Shown: positions 37,822-49,658 of the stretch, piece after piece
Numbering within the stretch: the stretch's first letter is position 1
Layout of the letters: the number at the start of each line of letters is the position of its first letter
Assembly (NCBI GenBank): GCA_002104895.1
Contig: MCFG01000284.1
Span: 27,654-91,653, forward strand
Direction of reading: 5' to 3'
From: Anaeromyces robustus
Lineage: Eukaryota; Neocallimastigomycota; Neocallimastigomycetes; Neocallimastigales; Neocallimastigaceae
DNA: 64,000 nucleotides
The notes under the pieces: model-generated
What the model was told of the DNA's origin: nothing
Database searches by the model: none
The model's input: only the letters and a program-made list of their open reading frames with translations
Made by a program: the position numbers and the translations under genes

Positions 37822-40800
37822 TATTATTATTATTATTATAAATAATATTAAATATATAAAAATAATCAAACATTATAATTTAATTAGGTTATATTTTATG
37901 TATCTATTTATTAAATGAAGCTGTTTTTGGTAAAATAATTTAATTTAATAATTCAAAATTTATTTGTTTATTTATACGTTTATATATATATATTTATTTA
38001 TACTCTTATATATATATATTTATATATTCTATAATATATATAATAGATAAAAAATGGAAATATTATTTTATTCAGTTTATACTTCCGTTAATGTGTACTA
38101 TTTTTTTTGTGATAACTGAAATATTAAATAAAAATCATGTTATCCTTCCAATTAAATCCAATATTATTTATCTAGTAAGCTTTTGTCTTGGATATAGCTA
38201 TATAATGGATACAAATAAATTATCTTTATTAATTCGTAAATATCATATTTATTTATGCATATTTTGAAAATTATCCTTTTATATAATCGATATTTAATAT
38301 AAATAATATTTATAATATTCATTAATAATTAATATAAATCGTATAAACAATTATAGAAGTTATACATGATTTCTCAATTAGACAATATGAACTTTTAGTT
38401 ATTGTGATAAGGTAATATATAAAATAATAATATTATTATTATAATAATTATTATTATGTTCAATTTATAAAAAAAAAGTTTTTTTTTTCTTCATATACTT
38501 ATTTACCCAGTAATTAATTAATTAATTATTTATTTATTTATTTTTTATCTTTATTTAAACAATAGTCTATTTGCAGCATTTTTTATTGTATCATGCCTAA
38601 TTTTTAGAGCATTTCATCGCATTAGTACATTTTTATGTGTATCATTAAGTGTTATGATAATATCACTGAATTCTTTTATATTTGATACTTTCAATATTGC
38701 TACTTCTAAATTATCTATTATAGTTTTTGTAGTATTGAATATTATTTCAATATGTTTTATGATGACGAGTCTTTATGTTATGATGAAAGATAATTATAAA
38801 TATAAAGGTATATATATATACATTTCTTTTTAAAAATAATAATAAAAAAACATTTTTATCATATTTAAAAAATTATAATGATTTGATAAAGAATGATAAA
38901 ATAATAACTTATTAAATATTATCTTTTTTTAAATATTCAATAAAATAATCAATAAAAGATTCTTATAATATAATTAAAAAGTTAATCACTTTTTATGTTT
39001 CAGGAAAGATTCTAAACTTATCAATTTACAAGTAAATATTAATAATTTATCGTAAAAATAAATTCTATATTTATATTAATTTTATTTTATTAATTTAAAC
39101 AATAATATATTTTTTCTTTATATCATTTAAAAAAAAGTATTCTATTTAAGGAATTCTTAGTAGAATATTCTTATCAATATTTTGAAAACTTATATGAAGA
39201 ATATGAATGTAATAAAATTATAATACAATTATTAATTATTATTAAAATTGATGGAAATAATATACTTATTTAAATTTTTTTTTTTTTTTTTTACTTTTTA
39301 CTTTTTTTTATTAAAAAAAAATAGTGTATAATATTAAAACAGCTTTAGAATATTTTGATAAAATAATGAAAGATATTTACTATGATACATTAAAAAGGTG
39401 TAATAATTATACAGTTATTCCAGGTTTAATTCTTTTATTAATTTTTTATGCTTTATTAATATTAAATCAAATAAGATCAAATAAAATTGAACTAAAAACT
39501 ACAGCATATAAATTGAATAATATGTATCAAAATATGAGTGAACATTTAATTAAATATTATGATTCATTTTCTGATAACAATAACAATAACAACAACAACA
39601 ACAACAACAACAATAATAATAATAATAATAATAAGAATAAGAATAAGGATTTATCAAACTATCTATCTATTTTTTATAGAAATCATAAAATTAAATCTAA
39701 TATACCTAATGATGATATTAATAATATATATAATAATAATGTTAATAATAAAATATATAGAAATTTGGAAAGTGGACCTATATTTAATGTAAAATTACCA
39801 AATAATTTTGTTAAAGTTTATAATGATACATACTATAAACCTGTCACAAAAAAAGTTGATAAGAATATATTACCAAATGATTTATTAAATAATTCATATG
39901 AAGAGGATAGTTCTTCAACAAGAAAAAGTTTTCAATCCTTTATTGATTTTGGAAAAAAATTATCATCTTTCGATCTATACAGTCCAATTCGAAGTAGTGT
40001 CAATTTTGGTAATAAAATTAAATCACCTATACAAGCTCATATTAATCCATTTTTAAATGATATTTATAATCGCTTAAGTTTTATATCTTCAAATTCATTT
40101 CCTTATATGAGTGACCAAAGTAAACATGGAAGTCATTTTTCAAATTCTGGTTATGAGTTATCTGAGAATGAAAACGAAAGTGAATTAGTTAATAAATATA
40201 GAAGATATGATAATAATGAAAATGAAAATGAAAATGAAATTAATATTAATGACAATGAAGAAGATAATTATAATATAAATAATTATAATTATGATAATAA
40301 TTATAATATTATAAATAATAATAATGACAATATTAATATTAATGATTGCAATAATTCAATGAATTTAGAATCAATAATAAATGAAAATAATTTTAATAAC
40401 GATAAAGATAATGAAAAAGAATATATTACCTCAAATAACATTAAAATAAGTCAAACAAATCCATTTTATGGAATGGAAATAAAAAAAAATGAACCATTAA
40501 TAGATCATTCAGTTAATAGTGTTTTCCCTAAAACTTCCTTAACAATAAATACCTCGTTTAATAATAATATTAAAAAGAAATATTCAAAAAAATATAAAAA
40601 TAAAGAAGATTCTGTATTCTTTGATGTTAATAAATTAAATAAACATCATATGGAATATAATAAAAATCGTAAACCAAAATCATTATTTAGAAATAAAAAT
40701 TTATATGAAGAGAAACTTGTAAGAGATTTAATTAATTCTAAAAATTCTAATAATATTATTGTTCCAAATAATGTAAATAGTTCATTCTATCAACAAAATA

Positions 40801-40854
40801 TAAATAATCAAGATAATAATAATAATAATAATAATAATGATGATGATGATGATG

Positions 40855-40891
<37 letters not shown>

Positions 40892-40914
40892 TGATGATGA
40901 TGATGATGATGATG

Positions 40915-40952
<38 letters not shown>

Positions 40953-41486
40953 TATTATAACAATGTTTTATTAAAAAATAATATTACAATTGATGATATG
41001 AATTTAAATATCAATATTAATGATATAAATAATGAAATTATTAACAAATCTATCAGTGTTACAAATGACGATATAAATAATATAAACACTAATTATACCA
41101 ATATCATAAATAATATAAATAATGATAATTATAATAATAATACCATTGTTATTAGTGATCCATATAGTAATGAAATAAATAGTTTAAGCAATAATAATTG
41201 TAAGATAAACAAAAATAATAATATTACCGTAAATAATAACACCATTAATAATAATAATAAAGAAATAATGAATTCTTCATTAATTTTAACTCGTCAATCA
41301 AGCGGAAACACTGATTTTTCAGACAATGCGTATAATATGAATTATTCAAGTTATGGGTCAAGTTGTTCTGATATTATTGAAAATGCTATAAATCTTAAAA
41401 ATAGATTTACTATACCACCATCTTCACTATGTAACAGTCTAAATACTATATTAACTTATAACAGTGAAAATCAAGAAGAAAATTGA
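36561..41486 (+). CDS. Multipass membrane protein with long Asn/Asp-rich tail; possible 7TM/RGS-like receptor
   Basis: Twelve exons are inferred: 36561-36590, 36702-36861, 36967-37159, 37338-37421, 37511-37653, 37888-37929, 38047-38235, 38357-38411, 38566-38807, 39004-39031, 39138-39208, 39325-41486. They give 1132 residues with every phase consistent. About the first 375 residues hold seven to nine hydrophobic segments (for example FIIIILFYITGLDFIILTSL and LSIIVFVVLNIISICFMM). Residues about 380-435 (ILFKEFLVEYSYQYFENLYE, then TALEYFDKIMKDIYYDTLK) resemble the first and last helices of an RGS domain with the middle missing. One more hydrophobic helix (PGLILLLIFYALLILN) follows. The remaining 630 residues are low-complexity Asn/Asp/Ser/Lys, including alternating poly-Asn and poly-Asp blocks at about 40813-40950. 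Fungal 7TM-RGS proteins exist, but assignment here is tentative. The last exon could be a separate gene, though the phase fit argues against that. Confidence 0.65.
40813..40950 (+). repeat. Coding AAT/GAT trinucleotide arrays
   Basis: Within the last exon of the membrane protein, blocks of AAT (Asn) and GAT (Asp) codons alternate: N-run, D-run, N-run, longer D-run, N-run. A CAA/AAC/AAT array lies at about 39577-39634 in the same exon. The pattern suggests an AAT microsatellite in which GAT variants also expanded. Confidence 0.9.
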
Positions 41487-42106
41487 TAGAAACAAAAAAA
41501 AGTATATACATTAAATATTATATATATATATATATATAAATTATTTATATATAATAAATATTCTATATAAATTTTAAGATTTTTGAAATTTATTTATATG
41601 TATGTGAAAAAAATAATTATTTTTTTATATTTTCATAAATAATTATTTATTTTGTTTATTTATTATAATATATTATATAGATGTACTACTTATACAATTT
41701 ATCCTTTTTTTTTTTTTTTATAATTTTTATTATTATTATTATTATTTATTTAATTATTTATTTATTTCACAATATATAAAAATTTTCTTATTTAGAATTT
41801 ATTGTGAAATTAATATATGTGAATATTTTTTATATATATATGTGCGCAATATCAATATTAACACAATTATAACTATTATATTCTGTAAATGAAATAAAAA
41901 AAAATAACAAAAAATAAAAATAGAAATAATATAAAAATATATTATAAATTAAAATATATGTTATTATTTATACTATTGTGTTTTCAATACTTATGTATCT
42001 TTTTACTTATAAACAAAAATAGTATATATATAAGAAGTGAAATATTTTTTTTTTAATATTTTCTTTTTTTTTTTTTTTTTTTTTTTTTGTTTATTAATTA
42101 ATAATA
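41487..42106. other. Intergenic region before the first DMT transporter
   Basis: A/T-rich, with a TA dinucleotide run (41519-41538), ATT repeats and a T26-type run (42066-42088) just upstream of the start codon. No coding signal. Confidence 0.6.
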
Positions 42107-43780
42107 ATGAATAAAGATATCTTAAATGATAAATTTTTTGTATCAGTAGTTGCTATATTATGCGCATTATTATGGGGAAGTGCATTTCCTGTAATAAAAC
42201 TTGGTTATAAAGAATTAAATATTGATAATAATGATATTAAAAATATTATAATATTTGCTGGTGTAAGATTTTTCTTTGCTAGTATTTTAATTATTTTATC
42301 AGAATGTCTTTGGAAAAGAAGATGGATTTATCCTCATAAAAATGAAATTATTTCTATCCTAATAATTGGAATCATTAATACCTTTTTACAATACTTATTT
42401 TTTTATATTGGATTAATTAATACTTCTGGAACAAAAAGTTCAGTTTTAAATTCTTCTATTACTTTTTTCACTTTAACAATTGCTCATTTTTTATTTAGAG
42501 AAGATGAATTAACTATTAAAAAAATTATAGGATGTTTTCTTGGTATTATAGGAGTCTTAATCATTAATTTTAATTTATCAAAATTATTTAATCATAATAG
42601 CAGTAATATCATAATTACCAATACAACTAATAAAAATGATAATATTAATAATATTTCATTTTCTCTAATTGGGGATGGGATGATTTTACTATCATCATTG
42701 TGTTCAGCTTTGGGTAGTATTCTTATAAAAATTAAACTTACAAATAATAAAAATGAGTTATTCTATTCCTATAAAGATTGTAAATTTATTAAATATTTAA
42801 TAAACAAATATCAAGGATTCTGTAAATATATGAAAAATAAATATGGATATTTAAAAAGAAAGTTAAATTTTCAAATAGTTAGTGATAATAATAATAATAG
42901 TAATGATAATAGTAATAATAATAATAGTAATGATAATAATAATAATCATAATAATAGTAATGAAATATTTCATAATCCAAGTATTAATAAATATGAAAGT
43001 CAAAAAGTTCATTATCCTAATGACTTTAAATTCTATAATGAAACAATGTCAACGACTAATTTATCAAATGATTTTAGCTTAAATTCAAATGAAAAAACTC
43101 AATATCTTTCAGATTTAGAATATGATAAAAGAAAAAGTCCATATTTATATGAAACTACATTGAGAAATTCTGTGAATTCTTATTTTTCTAACGATATCAA
43201 TGATATATCATTTATATATAATGATTATTTATATAATGATTACTATAATGAAGAGTTTGAAGATATTGAAATTTCACCACCGTATGAAGAAAAATTTAAG
43301 AAAATTCTTGAATTTAACAATAATAACAATAAAAACTCTAATCCTTATTTGAATACAACAAATAAAAATAAAGAGCAAATTTATAATGAAATAGTGGATT
43401 TATATTCTTATTCAAAAGATGAAAATAAAACTGATATAATAATGCTTACTGGTTATCAAATGCTTTTCGGTTCATTATTTTTAAATTTAACTGGATTATT
43501 AATTAACAATAAAAATATGGATATTGAAAATACTGAAAATTTAATAACTTTTCATGGTCTATTAATTATTGGATATATGGTAATCATTACTTCTTTAGCA
43601 TTTTCTTTATGGAATATTCTTATTAAATATAATTCTGTTGGATTCTTATCTTTCTTTAATTTTTTGATTCCTCTTTTCGGAATTCTTTTTTCAGGATTAA
43701 TTCTAAATGAAAATATTTTAAAATTAGAAAATTTAATATCTTTAATTTTAGTCTCTTTAGGTGTTATCATTTCAAGTTAA
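42107..43780 (+). CDS. EamA/DMT-family transporter with large Asn-rich central loop
   Basis: Drug/metabolite transporter superfamily member, ten-helix type with two EamA repeats; the substrate is not predictable. It is 557 residues, longer than the usual 300-400. The first EamA repeat (about 10-155) has LCALLWGSAFPVIKLGY, GVRFFFASILIILSE, SGTKSSVLNSSITFFTLTIA and GCFLGIIGVLIINF. The second is split: one helix at about 190-207 (GDGMILLSSLCSALGSIL), then a hydrophilic insert at about 210-435, then ITSLAFSLWNILIKYNSVG and the final helices (about 445-556). The insert is Asn/Ser/Tyr-rich, acidic and low-complexity, and should be a cytosolic or luminal loop. The paralogue downstream lacks it. Single exon; the start at 42107 is immediately before the first helix. 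Confidence 0.88.
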   Translation: MNKDILNDKFFVSVVAILCALLWGSAFPVIKLGYKELNIDNNDIKNIIIFAGVRFFFASILIILSECLWKRRWIYPHKNEIISILIIGIINTFLQYLFFYIGLINTSGTKSSVLNSSITFFTLTIAHFLFREDELTIKKIIGCFLGIIGVLIINFNLSKLFNHNSSNIIITNTTNKNDNINNISFSLIGDGMILLSSLCSALGSILIKIKLTNNKNELFYSYKDCKFIKYLINKYQGFCKYMKNKYGYLKRKLNFQIVSDNNNNSNDNSNNNNSNDNNNNHNNSNEIFHNPSINKYESQKVHYPNDFKFYNETMSTTNLSNDFSLNSNEKTQYLSDLEYDKRKSPYLYETTLRNSVNSYFSNDINDISFIYNDYLYNDYYNEEFEDIEISPPYEEKFKKILEFNNNNNKNSNPYLNTTNKNKEQIYNEIVDLYSYSKDENKTDIIMLTGYQMLFGSLFLNLTGLLINNKNMDIENTENLITFHGLLIIGYMVIITSLAFSLWNILIKYNSVGFLSFFNFLIPLFGILFSGLILNENILKLENLISLILVSLGVIISS

Positions 43781-43994
43781 AAAATTTAAGTTTCTAATAC
43801 ATATAATTTATTGTTACGTTTTTTAATATTTGTCAATTTTCCTTTTTTTCATTTTAATATTTTAGTTTAAATATCTTAAAAAAAATTTATATACAATATA
43901 TTTATCAGGTCATGTAATATATATTAATTATGTTATTATACATTATATATAAATACATTACATTTTTATATATATATTTCACATATTCTTATAA

Positions 43995-44089
<95 letters not shown>

Positions 44090-44620
44090 AATTTATTCGT
44101 TGTTTTAATAATTTTTTAAATTTCGTCTCAAATAAAAAAATTTTTTATTGTAATATAAAAAACTTTTTTTTTCACAAAGTGAAATTAAAATGAAATTCAA
44201 ATTTTAAAAATGAACAATAATTAATCACAAAAAAAATTCCTATAAAATAAAAAATAATAATTTATCAAGATATAATTCCTATAAAATAAAAATTAATAAT
44301 TTATCAAAAGATAAAAAATTATAATAAAAATAATATAAATTATTAATAATCATAAATAAATATTTTACAATTAATTAATTGAAATTTCATTTATTTTAAA
44401 TAATAAATATTTTTTTCAACAAAAAAATATATATATATTAATAAAAATTTTACAAAGTGAAGATATTAGTGAAATAATAATATCAGGATTGTTGTCTGTA
44501 AAAAATTAATGAATAGAAATTTCTTATAAACGTAAAGAAATTTCATATAATTATAAATATATTTTTCATATATCTATAAAATAAAATACTAATAATATCA
44601 TTACTTTTTTTTTCGTAATA
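43781..44620. other. Intergenic region between DMT paralogues
   Basis: Holds an AAAT array (43998-44090) and a duplicated stretch, cctataaaataaaaa plus taataatttatcaa (about 44239-44270 and 44277-44308). It should contain the promoter of the second transporter. No motif is recognised. Confidence 0.6.
43998..44090. repeat. AAAT microsatellite
   Basis: About 23 uninterrupted AAAT units between the two transporter genes. Confidence 0.92.
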
Positions 44621-45811
44621 ATGGATTCAGATACCAATGTTGAAATTAGTATCAATGAAGATAATGAAAGAGAAATTACAGATATAACTTTAAATAATTT
44701 GGAAAAAGAAAAAAGTAATAATGATATAAAAAAGGAGCAAAATGAATCTCAAGTAAAAGAAATAAAAGATAGTCGATTAAGAAGAATATGCGTTAATCGT
44801 TTTTGGAAATATGTTTTAGCTATTATATGTACCTTTTTATGGGGTAGTGCATTTCCTAGTATTAAATTAGGTTATGGAGAATTTCATATTAATAGTCAAG
44901 ATTTAAAATCAATTTTTTTATTTGCTGGTATAAGATTTACTTTTGCAGGTTTAATGATTGTAATTGCTTATTGTTTTATAAAAAGAAAAATTATTAAACC
45001 AAAACTTAGAGATTTACCAGATATTATGACTTTAGGTTTTATTGGTATCACTCTTCAATATATTATATTTTATTTTGGTTTAAGTAACTCTACAGGTGTT
45101 AAATGTTCTATCATTAATTCCTGTAATACTTTTTTTACTGTTATTCTTGCTCATTTCTTATTTAAAAATGATAGAATTACTATGAGAAAAGCTATTGGTT
45201 GTATTATTGGATTTATAGGGGTTATTATTATTAATGTTGGGTTTGATTTCCTTAGAAGTGGTAATTCTAATTCTGATAATTCAAAAAAGTTTGAATGGTC
45301 TTTTTCATTAAAAGGTGAAGGAGCTATTATGACTTCATGTTTTTTATCAAGTGTTGCTTCTGTTATTATTAAAGTATTAACAGCAAAAGGCTCATTATAT
45401 AAATTCAATAGAATTCATATAAAAGAAACAGAAAAAAGAAAACCTGACATTATTATGATTACAGGTTATCAAATGTTTTTAGGTGCATTAATTATTGATA
45501 TTATAGCTATTGTTTGGATGATAATAACTCCTCTTACACCAATTGAAGGATCTTTAGAAAAACCATATCGAAATGTTAGTTTTAAAGGTTATCTACTTAT
45601 GATTCATATGTCATTGTTATCAGCGGTAGCTTTTTCGATTTGGAATACTTTAATTAGATTTAATGAAGTAGGGAAAATTGCTTATTTCAATTTCTTAATT
45701 CCAATTTTTGGATCATTATTATCTGGTATATTCTTAGGAGAAGAATTGTTTAAAATAGAAAATTTAATTGCATTAATTTTAGTGTGTGTTGGTGTCATTA
45801 TTGTTTGTTAG
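44621..45811 (+). CDS. EamA/DMT-family transporter (paralogue)
   Basis: Ten-helix DMT superfamily transporter of 396 residues. An acidic and basic soluble N-terminus of about 60 residues precedes the first EamA repeat (about 63-210: FLWGSAFPSIKLGYGEF, GIRFTFAGLMIVIAY, STGVKCSIINSCNTFFTVIL, GCIIGFIGVIIINVGF). The second repeat (about 225-395) includes GEGAIMTSCFLSSVASVIIK, SAVAFSIWNTLIRFNEVGKI and FNFLIPIFGSLLSGIFLGEE. Motif order and wording match the gene 840 bp upstream, so this is an old tandem duplicate. It has a short central loop where the paralogue has over 200 extra residues. Single exon. Substrate unknown. Confidence 0.9.
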   Translation: MDSDTNVEISINEDNEREITDITLNNLEKEKSNNDIKKEQNESQVKEIKDSRLRRICVNRFWKYVLAIICTFLWGSAFPSIKLGYGEFHINSQDLKSIFLFAGIRFTFAGLMIVIAYCFIKRKIIKPKLRDLPDIMTLGFIGITLQYIIFYFGLSNSTGVKCSIINSCNTFFTVILAHFLFKNDRITMRKAIGCIIGFIGVIIINVGFDFLRSGNSNSDNSKKFEWSFSLKGEGAIMTSCFLSSVASVIIKVLTAKGSLYKFNRIHIKETEKRKPDIIMITGYQMFLGALIIDIIAIVWMIITPLTPIEGSLEKPYRNVSFKGYLLMIHMSLLSAVAFSIWNTLIRFNEVGKIAYFNFLIPIFGSLLSGIFLGEELFKIENLIALILVCVGVIIVC

Positions 45812-47034
45812 GGTAAAAATATATCAAAAAATTAATAAATTAATAATAGCAAGAATAGAAAAAATAAAGTGAAATAAATTAAAATTAATAACATAAAATA
45901 AAATAAAGTAAATTAAAATAAATAACATAAATAAAATAGAATAAAATTAAATAAAATTAAAAATAATATAAAATGAAATAGATAAAATTAAATTAAATAA
46001 AATAAAATAAAATAAAAAAAAAATGAAAAATGAAAAATGAAAAAAATAAATATATATATATAATAAAAGCACATAAAAATGCAGTTACGTTGAGAACTAG
46101 TATAATAAAATAATAGAAAATAAGAAGTAATATTTTATATGAAATATTTAATTTATTTGTTATTTTATGTAAGTACAAAAGTATAGTATTTAATATTTTT
46201 TTATCTTTTAATATTAGAAATAATAATTAATATAGTTAAATAATTTAGAACAAGAATGCTATATAAATGATATTTAATTAAATAAAATAAATAATTTTTT
46301 TTTTTTTTTTTTTTTTGAATATTCTATAAATAACATTACCAATATTTTATAAAAAAATTTATTTTTTTAATGATTACAATATTTATTTATACAATTATTT
46401 TATATATCAATAAAAATGTTATAAAATAAAGTATTAGAATAAAAAAAAATAAATAAATAAAAATAAAAACAATAAAAAAAAATTATTATAATATATAACA
46501 TAACAATATACATAATATATTATATTTTATTTATTTATCTATTTATTTATTTATTTATTAAATATATATTGATACAATCAGTTTTTAATATTAATTCTAT
46601 GTATTATATAAAATTAACTTTTCTAATATTAAAATAACATGAATATATAATATATAATTTTTTTTACATATTTACATAATTCATATTTAACATGCGTAAT
46701 TTAATTAATTGAACATAGAATGTATATAAGATATTCATTTATATTTTTATTAAAGAAATAAGAAATGTTTAAACAAAATGAAAAAAAAAAAAAAAATAGA
46801 TGTAAAAATATTATTTTTTTCTAATATCAGCTAGAAAATATTCATAATTATTTCTTTTTTTCTAATATATAAAAAATTTTTGAATATTATAAAGTAAAAT
46901 GGTTTTCATAATTTCTATTATAATCTAATCGTTATTGAAAAATTTTGAAAAAATGATATTTAAGTTATTTATTATTACTTAATTGTATATTACTAATTTT
47001 TAATAATATAATATTGGATTTTTATTTATTAATA
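45812..47034. other. Intergenic region between convergent genes
   Basis: A/T-rich, lying between the + strand transporter and the - strand secreted-protein gene, so it holds two 3' flanks. AAAAT-type repeats occupy 45885-46020, and TTTA repeats lie near 46530-46560. The open frame at 45993-46178 (-) is low complexity and rejected. Confidence 0.6.
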
Positions 47035-47805
47035 TTATGAAATAAAATTAATATGAATTATAATAATCATTATTGTAAATAATAAATTCCAAGAAAAGAT
47101 AATATTTTTACTTGAACTAGATTCATTAATTGATGTTTCGGAATTTACATCTATCATAGTTTCTACGTGGCCATAATTTTTTCTAATTTTATTACAATCA
47201 GGTGATTCAATAAAATCTCTTATATATTTTAAACTTGACATTATATTCTCTTCACTAATTAAACCTATATTATATAAAGCATAGATACCAATAAAAGATT
47301 CATCTATATATTGAGCACAAACATCGTCTAAACAATAATTATGTAAAAGAGAAAATGAATAGAAACTATCTCCTGTTACACTTTCTCCAACAGTTTTAGC
47401 TTTTTGAAAAATTTTTGAAATAGGACAGAATTCATTGTTTTTTCCTTTAAAGCAAAATAATCTTGAAATATCATAAGCATTATTTATGACATTAGTTAAT
47501 TGATTACGATAAGTTGATTCACAATTCAATAAGTTATTCTCTGTACTATTAAAAAGAGTTTTACATTTGTCATTCATATAATTATCACATGAAGTATTAT
47601 AATCGGGTAAAGTATCATAATGATAATTTATAAAACAATCTATATATTGATCTATAGTACTTTTACAAAGTTTCGATTTTGATTGATTTTTTATATTATA
47701 TATAATATTTAAATAATCTATATCTTCTGAATAAGTTTTTGCATATATTGTGGCAAAATTAAATGATATTCCAAAGATTAAAATATTAAATACTTTTAAA
47801 ATCAT
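47035..47805 (-). CDS. Cys-rich secreted, probably GPI-anchored protein, family A member 1
   Basis: 256 residues, family not recognised. An N-terminal signal peptide (about 1-22: VFNILIFGISFNFATIYA) and a C-terminal Ser-rich stretch followed by a hydrophobic tail (FSWNLLFTIMIIIIHI) fit a GPI-anchored cell-surface protein. About twelve cysteines lie in between. The best-conserved block, shared with the gene at 48954-49658, runs LFCFKG, FCPISKIFQKA, a short spacer, LLHNYCLDDVCAQYIDES, then a helix and SPDC. No catalytic motif is visible. Single exon; the start at 47805 is set by the signal peptide. A role in wall structure or host/substrate contact is only a guess. Confidence 0.82.
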   Translation of the reverse strand: MILKVFNILIFGISFNFATIYAKTYSEDIDYLNIIYNIKNQSKSKLCKSTIDQYIDCFINYHYDTLPDYNTSCDNYMNDKCKTLFNSTENNLLNCESTYRNQLTNVINNAYDISRLFCFKGKNNEFCPISKIFQKAKTVGESVTGDSFYSFSLLHNYCLDDVCAQYIDESFIGIYALYNIGLISEENIMSSLKYIRDFIESPDCNKIRKNYGHVETMIDVNSETSINESSSSKNIIFSWNLLFTIMIIIIHINFIS

Positions 47806-48953
47806 TGTATATCTTTTTTATTTTTAAAAAAGAAAAAGAAAATATATATATAATTATAATAATAGATGTATTAATAGTATTTATATGCAATAATTAATTA
47901 TATACAGTAATTAACTTCGTATGAATATCTTTTATTACAATGCTTCTAATTAATATTAAAAACTACTACTATTATTTACAATAAAAATAATATAAAATAA
48001 ATAAAATATTTATAACTGAATTTTACAAAATAATAATAGAAATCAAAGAAAAGATTTTTTTATTTTAATATTTAACGTAAAACAAAAAAATAAGTATTAC
48101 TTTTTTATTAAAATGAAAATTAGTAATTCTATTTCATTCTATATATAATATATATTAATATTTATGATATTCTGCTTTAAATAAATGATAATATATGTAT
48201 TAAATGGAAATTATTATTGATTAACCTTAATAATAACAAAATAAATTTTATTTGTATTTATTATTTAATTATATGACACAAAAAAAAAAAAATAAAAAAA
48301 GAAAAATAGTAAAATTAATTTATCAATATTGAATTAACTAATTATTGAATTACTAATAATTAATCTTAAATTATTCAACAAATTATTATATATTATATTA
48401 ATATATTAAATTTTATTATTATAAAATAAAAATATTTCTTTTAATATTTTATTTTTATTTTATTCATGTGAATTAAAAGTAATAACAATGGTATATATAT
48501 AGTAATATTTTAATATAATTATACTAATAAAAAAATATTTATATTTTTTCTTTTACAAATAACTTTATCAAGTAATTTCACATATAATATAAAATTATTT
48601 ATTAAAATTATTTCGCATTATTATATTACTATTAATATTAATAATATTTATTATTATAATATTATTATTAACTTGTTATTTTTATTAATATTATTCATTT
48701 GCATTTATTGTATTTAGTTGTATATAATAGTAATAGTATTTGTTAATAAAAATTTATGTTATATTTATTTTTAATGGGTATAATTTAATTAAAAAAAAAT
48801 ATGCATCTATTAATATTTCTTGCATTATAATTAATCTATCTATATATAATATATATTTTTAATAGTTTGAAATTATAAGATAGTTTAAAATTGAATAATT
48901 TAAAAATGCTTTATAGTATATTGAATATACTATAATGCCTTTAATTTTATATT
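47806..48953. other. Intergenic region between secreted-protein paralogues
   Basis: A/T-rich, promoter side of the 47035-47805 gene and 3' side of its paralogue. A near-palindrome tatagtatattgaatatactata (48912-48934) lies 20 bp beyond the paralogue stop and might aid 3' end formation. No gene is seen. Confidence 0.6.
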
Positions 48954-49658
48954 TTATATGAAAATAGAAATATATAAAATAGTTAAAGCAAAAAGAAGAA
49001 TAAAGGATGGTTTACACTGTAAAAAACCATAATTATATTGAATTAGTGTTTGACAATTTACTGAATTAATATAAGATTTTATATTACTTTTAGTATTGAG
49101 AATATTTTTATCTGTAATAATTTCATTTTTATATAATATATTCATGATATCATAACTTTTGTCAATATGATCATAACAACTTTTAGTTAAACAAATTTCA
49201 TTTAAAAAATTAGAATTACTGAATAATACTTCAGTTATCTCTTCATTAAGTGTTATATATTTTTGAAAAAGCTTAGTTATAGGACAATAAGTATTATCAG
49301 AACTTTTATAACAAAAAAACGGTAATACTTCACCATCTTCTTCTATAATTTCTTTTAATTTGCTTTGTTTTGATGAACTACAATAAGATAGTGATTTCTT
49401 TATACTTTTTTGAATATTTTGACATGTACTATTATTATAGATTTCACATAAATTATTAAAATCTATAATTGATTTCCCTTTATTACTTAAAATACATCCT
49501 TTATAATAATTAACACCTGATGTACATGTTGATGATTCATCACTAATATCTATTTCTTCAATTCGTTCAAGATATGAAGTGAAACTTTCAGATATACAGT
49601 AATGAATAATATTTAAAAATATTATTATATATATCAAAGTATATCTTGATAAACCCAT
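48954..49658 (-). CDS. Cys-rich secreted, probably GPI-anchored protein, family A member 2
   Basis: 234 residues and paralogous to the 47035-47805 product. It has a signal peptide (about 1-23: YTLIYIIIFLNIIHYCIS) and a C-terminal hydrophobic tail (FILLFALTILYISIFI) after a short polar stretch. Shared features in the same order: FFCYKS, YCPITKLFQKY, FLNEICLTKSCYDHIDKSYD, and NSVNC near the tail. Cysteine spacing is preserved while the rest is highly diverged, as expected for a disulfide-held extracellular fold under loose constraint. The omega-site region is less clearly Ser-rich than in the paralogue, so a C-terminal transmembrane anchor is an alternative to GPI. Function unknown. Confidence 0.8.
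   Translation of the reverse strand: MGLSRYTLIYIIIFLNIIHYCISESFTSYLERIEEIDISDESSTCTSGVNYYKGCILSNKGKSIIDFNNLCEIYNNSTCQNIQKSIKKSLSYCSSSKQSKLKEIIEEDGEVLPFFCYKSSDNTYCPITKLFQKYITLNEEITEVLFSNSNFLNEICLTKSCYDHIDKSYDIMNILYKNEIITDKNILNTKSNIKSYINSVNCQTLIQYNYGFLQCKPSFILLFALTILYISIFI

Noticed and set aside
42882-43082. Alternate-frame Ile-rich open frame in the DMT loop (also 39559-39792 in the membrane protein)
   Set aside because: Frame-shifted reading of Asn codon runs inside well-supported ORFs.
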